Origin: Tenacibaculum aiptasiae
Lineage (GTDB): Bacteria; Bacteroidota; Bacteroidia; Flavobacteriales; Flavobacteriaceae
Assembly (NCBI RefSeq): GCF_008806755.1
Contig: NZ_WAAU01000011.1
Location: 103,467 to 167,466, forward strand
Direction: 5' to 3'
DNA length: 64,000 nt
Part shown: piece by piece, positions 52,318 through 59,734 of the stretch
Numbering within the stretch: the first letter of the stretch is position 1
Layout of the letters: the number at the start of each line of letters is the position of its first letter
Notes under the pieces: model-generated
Database searches by the model: none
What the model saw: only the letters and a program-made list of their open reading frames with translations
Told to the model about the DNA's origin: nothing
Position numbers and translations under genes: made by a program

Positions 52318-52347
52318 AAAAAGCGAACCTAATTGGTTCGCTTTTTT
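52318..52347 (-). terminator. Intrinsic terminator (GCGAACC stem, copy 2)
   Basis: Stem AAAAAGCGAACC / GGTTCGCTTTTT with a five-base loop, directly after the stop of the small lipoprotein gene at 52349. The same stem closes dxs at 51176. Confidence 0.88.
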
Positions 52348-52348
52348 A

Positions 52349-52738
52349 TTATTTTTTTAAATTAAAATTTAGTGTACAATCTTTTGTTCCAGAATATAGA
52401 ACATCTCCTTTATATAAGGTTTTAATTTGTATCTTTATACTACCTTCGGTAAAATTAGAAACTTTAGTTTTAAAGCGAAAGTTAAATTCATTCGTGTTTC
52501 CAATAATATCTACATTTTCGCCACCTTTAGATATTGACCACTCCACTCCTTCTACACTTTTAAGTTCAGACGCAGAAAAATTAATTGAATAATTATAAAT
52601 ATTATCTCCTTCTTTATCTGACTCAATTTTACCAAAACAAATTGTAATATTATTTTTTTTAGGTACAATTTCATTTTCTTTACATGAAATAATTGTAAAA
52701 ATAAATACTAACAATAACAATCTAAAAATATTTTTCAT
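52349..52738 (-). CDS. Small lipoprotein of unknown function
   Basis: The 129-residue protein has a lipoprotein signal with Cys19 (TIISC), then KENEIVPKK and a beta-rich mature part (YSINFSASELKSVEGVEWSISKGG, FNFRFKTKVSNFTEGSIKI, SGTKDCTLNF). It resembles an immunoglobulin-like or lipocalin-like domain only by strand pattern. It is a single gene between two terminators, downstream of the atp operon terminator. No function is inferred. Confidence 0.7.
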   Translation of the reverse strand: MKNIFRLLLLVFIFTIISCKENEIVPKKNNITICFGKIESDKEGDNIYNYSINFSASELKSVEGVEWSISKGGENVDIIGNTNEFNFRFKTKVSNFTEGSIKIQIKTLYKGDVLYSGTKDCTLNFNLKK

Positions 52739-52760
52739 AATCTTTTTTTTGCTAAGATAA

Positions 52761-52799
52761 ATAAAAAAGCCAAGGTTTCAAGACCTTGGCTTTTTTTTT
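52761..52799 (-). terminator. Intrinsic terminator of the atp operon
   Basis: Perfect stem AAAAAAGCCAAGGT / ACCTTGGCTTTTTT with a six-base loop, 39 bp past the atpG stop on the minus strand, followed by a T-rich run. Confidence 0.9.
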
Positions 52800-52837
52800 A
52801 TATATAAGTATATGTTTACCTACTAATATTTTTATTC

Positions 52838-53698
52838 TTAATTGTTCAATGCTTCTGCTCCACCAACGATCTCTAAGATTTCGTTAGTAATTGCAGCTTG
52901 ACGTGCCTTGTTATAAGTTAATAATAATTCGTCACGTAATTCTTTAGCATTATCAGTTGCCTTATGCATTGCAGTCATACGAGCTCCATGTTCGGCAGCA
53001 AATGAATCACGGATAGCCTTATATAATTGCGTTTTTAAAGACTTAGGTATTAATTCTAATACAATTTCTTCTTTAGAAGGTTCGAAGATGTAATCTAAAT
53101 TTACATTCTCATCACTTTCTACTGGTTCAATTGGTAAAAACTGTTCAACTTGTGGTATTTGAGTTGCAGCGTTTTTAAATCTATTGTAAACTAACTCTAT
53201 TCTATCATAAGAACCATCTACATATAAATCCATTAATTTTTCAGCAACTTTAGCTACATTATCAAAAGTTAATTCATCAAAAATATCAGTTCTATTTTCA
53301 ATTACATTATTATCTTTTGATAAGATATCGTTACCTTTTTTACCTATTGTCATTAAGTCAACAGCTACACCATTATACTTTGTGTTAATAGTATTTACTG
53401 TTTCTTTAACGATAGATGAGTTAAAACCACCACATAAACCTCTGTTAGAAGTAACTACAACTAGTAATACTTTATTTACTTCTCTTTGCGTAGAATATGC
53501 TCCACCTGCATCACTATCTAAAGTAGCGCTTAAGCTTTGTAATAACTCAGTAAGCTTAGATGAATATGGACGCATTGCTGTAATAGCATCTTGAGCTTTT
53601 TTCAACTTTGCAGCCGATACCATTTTCATGGCAGAGGTAATCTGCATTGTTGATTTAATTGAAGTAATTCTATTACGTATTTCTTTTAAGTTTGCCAT
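52838..53698 (-). CDS. atpG: ATP synthase subunit gamma
   Basis: Subunit gamma is the central rotor shaft of F1. The 286-residue protein has the conserved N-terminal helix MANLKEIRNRITSIKSTMQI and TSAMKMVSAAKLKKAQ, the Rossmann core (SNRGLCGGFNSSIVKE), and the C-terminal helix with MHKATDNAKELRDELLLTYNKARQAAIT. It is the last gene of the operon, 43 bp after the FkbM-type gene, and is followed by a strong terminator. Confidence 0.97.
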   Translation of the reverse strand: MANLKEIRNRITSIKSTMQITSAMKMVSAAKLKKAQDAITAMRPYSSKLTELLQSLSATLDSDAGGAYSTQREVNKVLLVVVTSNRGLCGGFNSSIVKETVNTINTKYNGVAVDLMTIGKKGNDILSKDNNVIENRTDIFDELTFDNVAKVAEKLMDLYVDGSYDRIELVYNRFKNAATQIPQVEQFLPIEPVESDENVNLDYIFEPSKEEIVLELIPKSLKTQLYKAIRDSFAAEHGARMTAMHKATDNAKELRDELLLTYNKARQAAITNEILEIVGGAEALNN

Positions 53699-53741
53699 AA
53701 TTTCTAGTTATGTGTATGCTATTTTAATGTTTACTAAAAAA

Positions 53742-54398
53742 TTAGTTTTTAATTTTCCAGTTTTCCCAAACAAAGTCATATTGATAGGTAATTTCATGTG
53801 TTTCTGCTAATTTTCTTTGAATGTTTTCCATTCGCTCTCTAGCATTATCTATAATGAAATCGTGGAATTGAATCTGTAAATTTTTAAAATTGGTAATTAA
53901 ACCTGATTCTAAAAGAGATTCTAATACTTCGTATTCTCCTCCTTCAATATTAATCTTTATAAGATCTACATTAGTAATATTATGATCTTTAATAAAGTTT
54001 ACAATCGATTTTAATTGAATTTTCTCTCCACCATCTGTCTTTATAAAAACTGATGATGCATCTCCTGTATTACTTATATTAAGTTCTTTATCTTCATTAG
54101 ATAATCCATAATGAAAAGGTTTAACTTTTTCATTATCCTTGAACTTATCTTTTATAATATTATAAAAGGATTTTACTGGTTCGAAAACGTAAATTTCGCA
54201 AGAGTATTTATTAAAAATACTCTCTGCAAAATTACCTTTAAAACCTCCTAAGTCTAATACTACAGAAGTTTCTGTTAAATTATAATCTAATCGTAAAGTT
54301 TCATCTCCATTAACCGCAAACCAAGGTTTACAACGTTCTTTTTGAATTTTACGTTGCTTTTTCTTTTCTATGATGTCTTTGAAAAGTTTATTAAACAT
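53742..54398 (-). CDS. FkbM-family methyltransferase inserted between atpA and atpG
   Basis: The 218-residue protein has a class I SAM fold with motif I VVLDLGGFKGNFAE near residue 47, IYVFEPVKSFYNII (acidic loop), HYGLSNEDKEL, and VDLIKINIEGGEYEVLESLL, the pattern of FkbM-type O-methyltransferases (PF05050). Such enzymes methylate sugar hydroxyls of glycans or small natural products. The gene is in the same orientation with gaps of 54 and 43 bp to atpA and atpG, so it is almost certainly cotranscribed with them, yet it has no known role in ATP synthase. It is Lys/Asn-rich like other accessory genes here. Acquisition by transfer is possible. Confidence 0.88.
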   Translation of the reverse strand: MFNKLFKDIIEKKKQRKIQKERCKPWFAVNGDETLRLDYNLTETSVVLDLGGFKGNFAESIFNKYSCEIYVFEPVKSFYNIIKDKFKDNEKVKPFHYGLSNEDKELNISNTGDASSVFIKTDGGEKIQLKSIVNFIKDHNITNVDLIKINIEGGEYEVLESLLESGLITNFKNLQIQFHDFIIDNARERMENIQRKLAETHEITYQYDFVWENWKIKN

Positions 54399-54452
54399 TG
54401 GTTACGATATCTTATACTTTATTAAAGAGATTTATAATACTTTAAAATAAAT

Positions 54453-56033
54453 TTAGTTTGAAAATTTAGCAGAAATTTCTGCTGCAGCTGATGTTAAAGC
54501 ATCAGTTACTTCATCAGTTAATTTTCCTGATTTTAATACATCTAAAGTATCCCTGTGCTTAGCATTTAAATACTCGATATAATCTTTTTCAAACTCTTTT
54601 ACCTTGTTTACAGGTACATCTTTTAATAAGTTCTTAGAACCTGCATAAATGATTGCAATCTGATCTTCTACAGTAAAAGGATCGTTTTGAGCTTGCTTTA
54701 AAATTTCAACGTTACGTTGTCCTTTAGAAATTACACTCATAGTAGCTGCATCTAAATCAGAACCAAACTTAGCGAATGCTTCTAACTCACGGAACTGAGC
54801 TTGATCTAATTTTAATGTACCAGATACTTTCTTCATTGATTTAATCTGTGCATTACCTCCTACACGTGATACAGAAATACCTACGTTAATTGCTGGACGT
54901 ACACCAGAGTTAAATAAATCAGACTCTAAGAAAATCTGTCCATCAGTAATCGAAATCACGTTTGTTGGAATATATGCTGATACGTCTCCTGCTTGTGTTT
55001 CAATAATTGGTAATGCAGTTAAAGAACCTCCACCTTTTACGATTCCTTTTAATGAATCTGGTAAATCGTTCATTTCACTTGCAATTTTATCATCATTAAT
55101 AACTTTTGCAGCACGCTCTAATAATCTTGAGTGTAAGTAGAATACATCCCCTGGGTAAGCCTCACGTCCTGGTGGTCTTCTTAATAATAAAGATACCTCA
55201 CGGTAAGCTACTGCTTGCTTAGATAAATCATCATAAACAATTAATGCTGGTCTACCAGTATCACGGAAATATTCTCCAATTGCAGCTCCTGCGAATGGTG
55301 CATATACCTGCATTGGTGCAGGATCAGATGCATTTGCAGCAACGATAGTTGTATAAGCTAAAGCTCCTTTTTCTTCTAACATACTAGCAATTGCTGCTAC
55401 AGTAGAAGCTTTTTGACCAATAGCTACATAGATACAGTACACTGGTTGTCCTGCATCATAAAATTCTTTTTGATTTAAGATTGTGTCAATAGCAACTGTT
55501 GATTTACCAGTTTGACGGTCTCCAATGATTAACTCACGTTGTCCACGTCCTACAGGAATCATTGCATCAATAGACTTGATACCAGTTTGCATTGGCTCAG
55601 TTACAGGCTCACGGTAAATTACCCCTGGTGCTCTACGCTCTAAAGGCATTTCGTAAGTTGTTCCTTCGATTGGTCCTTTACCATCAATTGGCTGACCTAA
55701 AGTGTTTACAACACGTCCTGCGATTCCTTCTCCAGCTCTTAAAGAAGCAATTCTTTCTGTACGCTTAACAGTAGAACCTTCTCTTACTGATGTAGAAGCT
55801 CCTAATAATACAACCCCTGCATTGTCTTCTTCTAAGTTTAATACGATACCTTCTAATCCGTTATCGAATTCAACTAACTCTCCATATTGTACGTTAGATA
55901 AACCATAAACACGAGCAATACCATCACCTACTTGTAATACTGTACCTACTTCATTTAATGAAGCTTTTGACTCGAAATTTGTTAATTGTTCCTTTAAAAT
56001 TGCTGATACTTCAGCTGGTTTAATTGCTGCCAT
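54453..56033 (-). CDS. atpA: ATP synthase subunit alpha
   Basis: The 526-residue protein is the non-catalytic nucleotide-binding subunit of F1. It has an N-terminal beta-barrel domain, the P-loop [15 protein letters not shown], the DELSDSEED-equivalent region [23 protein letters not shown], and [19 protein letters not shown], then the helical C-domain. Length is slightly longer than in E. coli (513). It follows atpH by 21 bp and precedes the FkbM-type gene. The start [16 protein letters not shown] is typical. Confidence 0.98.
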   Translation of the reverse strand: MAAIKPAEVSAILKEQLTNFESKASLNEVGTVLQVGDGIARVYGLSNVQYGELVEFDNGLEGIVLNLEEDNAGVVLLGASTSVREGSTVKRTERIASLRAGEGIAGRVVNTLGQPIDGKGPIEGTTYEMPLERRAPGVIYREPVTEPMQTGIKSIDAMIPVGRGQRELIIGDRQTGKSTVAIDTILNQKEFYDAGQPVYCIYVAIGQKASTVAAIASMLEEKGALAYTTIVAANASDPAPMQVYAPFAGAAIGEYFRDTGRPALIVYDDLSKQAVAYREVSLLLRRPPGREAYPGDVFYLHSRLLERAAKVINDDKIASEMNDLPDSLKGIVKGGGSLTALPIIETQAGDVSAYIPTNVISITDGQIFLESDLFNSGVRPAINVGISVSRVGGNAQIKSMKKVSGTLKLDQAQFRELEAFAKFGSDLDAATMSVISKGQRNVEILKQAQNDPFTVEDQIAIIYAGSKNLLKDVPVNKVKEFEKDYIEYLNAKHRDTLDVLKSGKLTDEVTDALTSAAAEISAKFSN

Positions 56034-56054
56034 CTTATTTCTTTTGATGTATAA

Positions 56055-56612
56055 TTAAATTTGTGGAATATAATGACTGTTGTCAAATTCTCTTCTTAAT
56101 TCATTAAATTGATTAGAGATACTTGCATCATACTGCACATCTCCAACACGTAAAATAAATCCTCCTAAAATTTCTGGATTTACTATATTTTCTATACTAG
56201 CACTATTTCCTGTAAGTTCTACAATCTTTGCTTGTATTTTATCTTCTAGTTCTTTTGTTAAAGCTACTGCTGTAGTAACTTTAGCAACCTGCATACTCTT
56301 GTGGTAATCGTAAATGATAGAATATTGCTTTGCAATTGGCTCTAACATTATCATACGTTTATTTTCTTCTAATAAGTTAAATAAACCTTTTATAACGTTA
56401 TCTACTTTATCACCAAAAAGTGCTGCTAAAACTTTACGTTTATCTGCAGCTTTAATTACAGGGCTTTTAAGCATTGTATCTAATTCACTACTCTCTGCAA
56501 TAGTATCTACGATTAACTTCATGTTATCGTTTACTAAAGTTTCGTTTCCTGTTTCTTTAGCTAGATTTAAAATTGCTTTTGCGTAACGTAATGCTGGTCT
56601 TGCTCCTTTCAT
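56055..56612 (-). CDS. atpH: ATP synthase subunit delta
   Basis: The 185-residue protein has the OSCP/delta layout: an N-terminal helical bundle (ARPALRYAKAILNLAKETGN, LDTMLKSPVIKAADKRKVL) and a C-terminal part with the family signature IENIVNPEILGGFILRVGDVQYDASI near residue 150. It joins the peripheral stalk (b subunits) to the top of F1. It starts 8 bp after atpF and 21 bp before atpA, so the three are one transcript. Confidence 0.95.
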   Translation of the reverse strand: MKGARPALRYAKAILNLAKETGNETLVNDNMKLIVDTIAESSELDTMLKSPVIKAADKRKVLAALFGDKVDNVIKGLFNLLEENKRMIMLEPIAKQYSIIYDYHKSMQVAKVTTAVALTKELEDKIQAKIVELTGNSASIENIVNPEILGGFILRVGDVQYDASISNQFNELRREFDNSHYIPQI

Positions 56613-56619
56613 TGTTTGA

Positions 56620-57120
56620 TTAGTTTAAAGTAACCTCTTCTAACATTCCTTCTACAAGCTTTAATTGGTCGTCTTGTGAAGTTAATTCTTTTCTTACTAC
56701 TTGTTGAGCAATGTTGATTGATAAATCAGCAACATTTTTCTTTAACTCAGCAATTGCAGCTTGTTGTTCTTGTTTAATAGTTGCTTTAGCATTTTCAATC
56801 ATGATAGCTGCTTGTTCAGAAGCTTCTTCTTTTGCCTCAGCGATAATGTTATCTTTAATTTCACGAGCATCTTTCATCATTGCATCTCTTTCTGCACGTG
56901 CTTCTTTGATCATCTTTTCATTATCTGCTTGTAAGTTTTGCATTTCCTTACGAGCATTTTCTGCCTCATCTAATGCATTTTGAATTCCTTCTTCTCTTTC
57001 ATCTAAAGAGCTTAAAATTGGTTTCCATGCAAACTTTGCTAATAAAAATAACAAAATTCCTAAAACGACTAGTTGCATTACGAACAACCCTGGAGAAAAA
57101 TCATTTAATAACTGATCCAT
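56620..57120 (-). CDS. atpF: ATP synthase subunit b
   Basis: The 166-residue protein has one N-terminal membrane helix (LFVMQLVVLGILLFLLAKFAW, then KPILSSLDEREEGIQNAL) and a long charged helix of about 130 residues that forms the dimeric peripheral stalk. The single membrane segment and the repeated Ala/Glu/Lys pattern are typical. There is one b gene, so a homodimer is expected. A strong hairpin separates it from atpE by 103 bp, which may lower its expression relative to subunit c. Confidence 0.95.
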   Translation of the reverse strand: MDQLLNDFSPGLFVMQLVVLGILLFLLAKFAWKPILSSLDEREEGIQNALDEAENARKEMQNLQADNEKMIKEARAERDAMMKDAREIKDNIIAEAKEEASEQAAIMIENAKATIKQEQQAAIAELKKNVADLSINIAQQVVRKELTSQDDQLKLVEGMLEEVTLN

Positions 57121-57167
57121 TATATATCTAATTAATTCTTTTTAAAAATACCTTTTGTTTAATTGTG

Positions 57168-57207
57168 AAAACATTTCCTGTAACCAACCGTTACAGGAAT
57201 ATGTTTT
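57168..57207 (-). promoter_or_regulatory. Long hairpin between atpE and atpF (attenuator or mRNA-stability element)
   Basis: AAAACAT-TTCCTGTAAC / GTTACAGGAA-T-ATGTTTT forms a 17-bp stem with one bulged base and a five-base loop. It lies 17 bp past the atpE stop on the minus strand. The run after it (ATGTTTTC on the minus strand) is too short for a full terminator, so partial termination or protection of the atpE end is more likely. Confidence 0.75.
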
Positions 57208-57223
57208 TCTTGTCTTTAAAATC

Positions 57224-57427
<204 letters not shown>

Positions 57428-57457
57428 TTAAATTAAACAAATTCTTATTCTATATTC

Positions 57458-58603
57458 TTAGTGAGCATCTGCATGCTCGTGATCGTGCTCTTCTACTGCC
57501 ATACCGATAAATAAAGCAGATAACATTGTAAAAATAAATGCTTGTAAGAAGGCTACTAATATTTCAATTACTGAAATAAATAATGTTAACACTAATGAAA
57601 TCCCTGTTGAAGCAACTCCTCCAAACTGAGCTTTTAAAGTCATCATTAACGCTATTAAACTCATTACTACGAAGTGTCCCGCTGTAATGTTTGCAAATAA
57701 ACGCACTAATAATGAAAACGGTTTAATTAAAATAAAACCTATTAATTCGATTATAGCTAACACTGGTCTTAAAATCTTAGGAACTCCTGGCATCCATAAA
57801 GTGTGCATCCAAAAATCTTTTGTTCCACTTGAGATGTACACTACTAATGTAAAAATAGCTAAACAAGCTGTTACAGCAATTTGACCTGTAACGTTAAATC
57901 CTAATGGAGTTAATCCTAATAAATTTAATATCCAGATAAAGAAAAATACCGTTAATAAATAAGGCATAAATCTCTTATATTTCTTTTCTCCAATATTTGG
58001 CCTTGCGATTTCATCTCTTACATATAACACTAATGGCTCTAATACACGACCAACTCCAGTTGGAATTGCTCCTTTTTTATAACCTTTAGCTAAAGAGTTA
58101 AATCCTAAAAACATTAATAATCCTGCGAATAACATTCCAAAAACACTCTTAGTAATAGAAAAATCTAATACTTTGTGTGCATTTGTTGCATGGTGAGTTT
58201 CATCAAAAGCAACCTCAGTAGCTCCTTCATTTAACTCATAAATTTTACTATGAATCTTAACTAACTTTACATCTCCAGCATCAACGATAACTGTTCCATC
58301 ATCATTATGATGGAATTTAGACGACATAAAAAACTTAATTCCTTTGCTTGTTTTAACAATTACCGGTAATGGAAAACCTACGTGCTTTCTTTCACCTGCA
58401 TCATTCGTATACGAATAAAAAGCAAAATCATGTGAATCTGCTAAGTGATGCTTAATGTAATCGTTAATTTCTTTCTTGGTGTTTACTCTTCCACCATCAT
58501 TTTCTGAAGATTTTTTTTCTCCACCACCAGCAAATGCTGTGAATGAAGTAAAAACTAGTGCTAAGACTGTAAAAAACTTGATAGATTTTTGTGCTATCAT
58601 CAT
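57458..58603 (-). CDS. atpB: ATP synthase subunit a with extended N-terminal domain
   Basis: The 381-residue protein has a signal-peptide-like N-terminus (FFTVLALVFTSFTAFA), an extra soluble domain of about 110 residues (DYIKHHLADSHDF, FPLPVIVKTSKGIKFFMSSKFHH), and then the conserved a-subunit membrane region with PFSLLVRLFANITAGHFVV, where the Arg is essential for proton transfer to the c ring. The usual length is about 270 residues. The C-terminus is His-rich (EEHDHEHADAH). Such long AtpB proteins are typical of Bacteroidota. The promoter is directly upstream, so the gene starts the F1Fo operon. A second ATG follows at codon 2. Confidence 0.95.
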   Translation of the reverse strand: MMIAQKSIKFFTVLALVFTSFTAFAGGGEKKSSENDGGRVNTKKEINDYIKHHLADSHDFAFYSYTNDAGERKHVGFPLPVIVKTSKGIKFFMSSKFHHNDDGTVIVDAGDVKLVKIHSKIYELNEGATEVAFDETHHATNAHKVLDFSITKSVFGMLFAGLLMFLGFNSLAKGYKKGAIPTGVGRVLEPLVLYVRDEIARPNIGEKKYKRFMPYLLTVFFFIWILNLLGLTPLGFNVTGQIAVTACLAIFTLVVYISSGTKDFWMHTLWMPGVPKILRPVLAIIELIGFILIKPFSLLVRLFANITAGHFVVMSLIALMMTLKAQFGGVASTGISLVLTLFISVIEILVAFLQAFIFTMLSALFIGMAVEEHDHEHADAH

Positions 58604-58643
58604 GCCTTTTTTAATATAGGGTTATGGTCTCTAAATTTCCGTG

Positions 58644-58673
58644 CAAAGGTACACATTTAATTAAAACTACAAA
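58644..58673 (-). promoter_or_regulatory. Complete -33/-7 promoter of the atp operon
   Basis: On the minus strand TTTG at 58673-58670 is followed by an 18-base spacer and TACCTTTG at 58651-58644. Both elements of the Bacteroidota consensus are exact. The start would lie about 35 bases before the atpB ATG. Confidence 0.72.
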
Positions 58674-58728
58674 CCCTTTTTTTGTCTTAGTTTTTCAAAA
58701 GATATTTTAAAGCAAAAAAAACATGAAA

Positions 58729-59109
58729 CTATTTGCTATTCAATAGTTTTGAAACAGCAATAGCTTCTAGAATTAAAAATAAAAATAATGGAATTACTAA
58801 TGAAAATCTTTCTGGCTTAGTTAGTTGTTCGTTTGCGAAGACTGAAGCTTGAAAAATCAATACAAAAAATCCAATTTTTAAAAATATGGATGCCAAATAC
58901 GCATATCCTGCCTGATTAGGCATCTTATCTGCTATAAACTCAACTATGAAATATACTATAATTGCTGCTATAACATGAAATAGATATACTGCAAAAAGTG
59001 AAAATGATAATTGAATTTCTTTTGAAGCTAAAACATAGTTGTGCGGAATGTAACTTATTGCTAGTGTTAAAATTACTGCAGCAATAAAGAACAAAATTCG
59101 TTTAATCAT
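58729..59109 (-). CDS. Small membrane protein (DUF6168-like) beside AtpI
   Basis: The 126-residue protein has four membrane helices and no soluble domain (IKRILFFIAAVILTLAISYIP, YLFHVIAAIIVYFIVEF, YLASIFLKIGFFVLIFQAS, LVIPLFLFLILEAIAVSKLL). Its position between the AtpI-like gene (8-bp overlap) and the atpB promoter, and its pattern, match a small family I recall as DUF6168. It may help Fo assembly in the same way as AtpI and UncI in other bacteria, but this is inference. Confidence 0.8.
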   Translation of the reverse strand: MIKRILFFIAAVILTLAISYIPHNYVLASKEIQLSFSLFAVYLFHVIAAIIVYFIVEFIADKMPNQAGYAYLASIFLKIGFFVLIFQASVFANEQLTKPERFSLVIPLFLFLILEAIAVSKLLNSK

Positions 59110-59332
59110 TTTCTTTTGAAATTTTTGTAACTTGTTGAATAACGGAGAACATTGCTAAGAAAACAGCAACCAATGTACATATTTTAGTATATAACTCTCC
59201 TTCGTTTGGATATTTGGTATCTAACCATTCACCTAGTAAACTTCCTAGATAAATGGTTAAACCCATTTGAAAAGCAATAGTAGTAAACCGAATATATTTA
59301 TTAAGCGGTTTTCTCTTTGAGTTTTTGCTCAT
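59102..59332 (-). CDS. AtpI/AtpZ-like ATP synthase assembly protein
   Basis: The 76-residue protein has a charged N-terminus and two membrane helices (FTTIAFQMGLTIYLGSLLGEWLD, CTLVAVFLAMFSVIQQVTKIS) separated by a short loop with TKYPNEGE. AtpI-type proteins act as chaperones for c-ring assembly and Mg2+ supply. It overlaps the bactofilin gene by 32 bp and the DUF6168-like gene by 8 bp, so all three share a transcript. The overlap means the ATG is inside the bactofilin end. Confidence 0.85.
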   Translation of the reverse strand: MSKNSKRKPLNKYIRFTTIAFQMGLTIYLGSLLGEWLDTKYPNEGELYTKICTLVAVFLAMFSVIQQVTKISKEND

Positions 59333-59714
59333 CTTTATTTAATTCTTTCACGGCTCCTTTCATTGAACAAGTAGCATTAAATGCTGCACCTGGTTCTACT
59401 GAAAGCTTACCTATAACTACATCTCCATTTATATTTGCTGAAGACTTTACTGTTAAAGTATTTGAAACCAATAACTCTCCTGAGAACTTACCTTCTACAT
59501 CTGCGTTTGTACACTCTACTTTACCTTTAATTAAGCCAGAGTCACCTATAATTACTCTACCATCTGTTTTTATGGTTCCTTCTAAAGTTCCGTCGATTCT
59601 GAAATCTCCTTCTGAAATAATATCTCCAGTAATCTTGGTATTTTTACCTATAATATTTCTTTCTGATACTTTTCTTTCTCCTGCTTTTGCTTTCTTGTTT
59701 TCTTTACTAAACAT
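59301..59714 (-). CDS. Bactofilin (polymer-forming cytoskeletal protein)
   Basis: The 137-residue protein is a beta-helix core with short repeats (NTKITGDIISEGDFRIDGTLEGTI, GDSGLIKGKVECTNADVEG, SANINGDVVIGKLSVEPGAAFNA) flanked by charged tails, as in bactofilins (PF04519). These proteins polymerise without nucleotides into filaments that organise the cell envelope. It lies 20 bp after the SprE-like gene and overlaps the AtpI-like gene, so it is tied to both. A tandem GGGGAATT repeat precedes its start. Confidence 0.92.
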   Translation of the reverse strand: MFSKENKKAKAGERKVSERNIIGKNTKITGDIISEGDFRIDGTLEGTIKTDGRVIIGDSGLIKGKVECTNADVEGKFSGELLVSNTLTVKSSANINGDVVIGKLSVEPGAAFNATCSMKGAVKELNKDEQKLKEKTA

Positions 59715-59734
59715 ACTTGGGGAATTTTGGGGAA

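Noticed and set aside
53382..53810. Plus-strand frames across atpG and its upstream gap
   Set aside because: Antisense to the conserved gamma subunit; no start signals.
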